A stretch of DNA of 64,000 bases, from positions 248,001-312,000 of the forward strand of contig NZ_JALKAH010000001.1 in NCBI RefSeq assembly GCF_023015625.1, in the 5' to 3' direction. The notes under the pieces were generated by a model that saw only the letters and a program-made list of their open reading frames with translations, was not told the DNA's origin and did no database searches. Positions 63,623-64,000 of this stretch are shown in pieces. The stretch is from Yoonia sp. F2084L. Lineage in GTDB: Bacteria > Pseudomonadota > Alphaproteobacteria > Rhodobacterales > Rhodobacteraceae. Position 1 is the first letter of the stretch; each line of letters starts with the position of its first letter. Made by a program: the position numbers and the translations under genes.

Positions 63623-64000
63623 ATGACTTTCCATGATGTGAGATTCCCCGCGTCCTTAAGCTTTGGCGCGCTGGGTGGGCCGGAACGCCGGACCGAGATT
63701 GTGACGCTGGCGAATGGCTTTGAAGAGCGCAACACGCCATGGGCGCATGCTCGCCGTCGCTATGACGCGGGGATGGGGCTGCGGTCCTTGGACGATGTTG
63801 AAACGCTGATTGCTTTCTTTGAGGCCTGTCAGGGCCAGTTAATCGGCTTTCGTTGGAAGGATTGGAGCGACTATCAATCATGCCGCCCATCCTGTGCGGT
63901 TGACGCGTCCGATCAGTTGGTTGCCGTCGGTGATGAGGTGACTTCGGTGTTTCAGCTTTGCAAGACCTATCGGTCAGGCAATGCTGCCTATACCCGCCCG
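63623..64000 (+). CDS. GTA distal tail protein (g12, DUF2460), partial
   Basis: The first 126 residues are in the window. It begins MTFHDVRFPASLSFGALGGP and continues with VTLANGFEERNTPWAHARRRYDAG and FFEACQGQLIGFRWKDWSDY, the TIGR02217/DUF2460 pattern. AGGAG lies 7 bases before the ATG. In RcGTA this protein forms the distal tail hub; later genes (g13-g15) should follow outside the window. Confidence 0.92.
   Translation, partial: MTFHDVRFPASLSFGALGGPERRTEIVTLANGFEERNTPWAHARRRYDAGMGLRSLDDVETLIAFFEACQGQLIGFRWKDWSDYQSCRPSCAVDASDQLVAVGDEVTSVFQLCKTYRSGNAAYTRP

Larger units (their letters stand above)
55578..64000 (+). mobile_element. RcGTA-like gene transfer agent structural cluster (continues beyond the window)
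   Basis: Genes follow the RcGTA order: small terminase, large terminase, portal, g3.5, prohead protease, capsid, two head-tail connectors, tail terminator, major tail protein, tail chaperone, g10.1, tape measure and distal tail protein. All reading frames are intact and tightly packed. There is no integrase, excisionase, repressor or att site in view, which fits a domesticated gene transfer agent rather than a prophage. Confidence 0.9.

Overview
The window is about 64 kb of alphaproteobacterial chromosome, most likely from the Roseobacter group of the Rhodobacteraceae. The evidence is an RcGTA-type gene transfer agent cluster, a DddP-type DMSP lyase with every catalytic residue in place, the ccmABCDG block beside aconitase, and moderately high GC throughout. 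Genes are densely packed: many neighbours share ATGA or GTGA start/stop overlaps, several convergent pairs overlap at their 3' ends, and no gap exceeds 300 bases.

Layout. 1-5 kb: the 5' end of an exported protein and an RND pump with its membrane fusion protein (minus). 5-9 kb: YfgM-like protein, BamB and Der. 9-15 kb: TspO-like membrane protein, DUF2235 hydrolase, SerS, then YajC-SecD-SecF. 15-18 kb: Mth938-like protein and cytochrome c maturation genes ccmABCDG. 18-25 kb: aconitase, DUF1223 protein, lipid A-type acyltransferase and a three-gene nitrile hydratase/thiocyanate hydrolase-like set, then a lone fliG-like gene. 25-28 kb: a quorum-sensing locus with an HTH-less LuxR-type protein, a complete LuxR and a LuxI. 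28-36 kb: PurB, DUF6314, BioY, hydrolase-OsmC fusion, endonuclease-family protein, DddP, peptide-binding protein and MtfA. 36-42 kb: GlnA/GlnB, NAD(P)HX repair enzyme, tRNA-Leu(UAG) and trigger factor. 42-50 kb: CpdB-like nucleotidase, a flavin-oxidase-fold protein, a secreted protein, rpsF-rpsR-rplI, a membrane protein, YceI and a cytochrome b561-YceI fusion. 50-55 kb: fabD, fabG, acpP, an opposite-strand PilZ-like gene, fabF and mltG. 55.5 kb to the end: GTA genes g1 to g12, the last one cut by the window edge.

The most interesting points are: (i) the beta-type function of a nitrile hydratase-family enzyme is split between two genes exactly as in thiocyanate hydrolase and toyocamycin nitrile hydratase; (ii) a LuxR-type protein keeps its autoinducer-binding residues but has no DNA-binding domain, and sits divergently from a full LuxR and a LuxI with a lux-box-like palindrome; (iii) a perfect TTAA-N7-TTAA CtrA-type site lies just ahead of the GTA operon; (iv) several candidate RNA or operator elements are visible, namely an rpsF leader hairpin resembling the S6:S18 site, an NtrC-type palindrome ahead of glnB, a hairpin covering a Shine-Dalgarno sequence, and nested inverted repeats after the GTA capsid gene.

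Functions are inferred from motifs and family memory; no database search was run.
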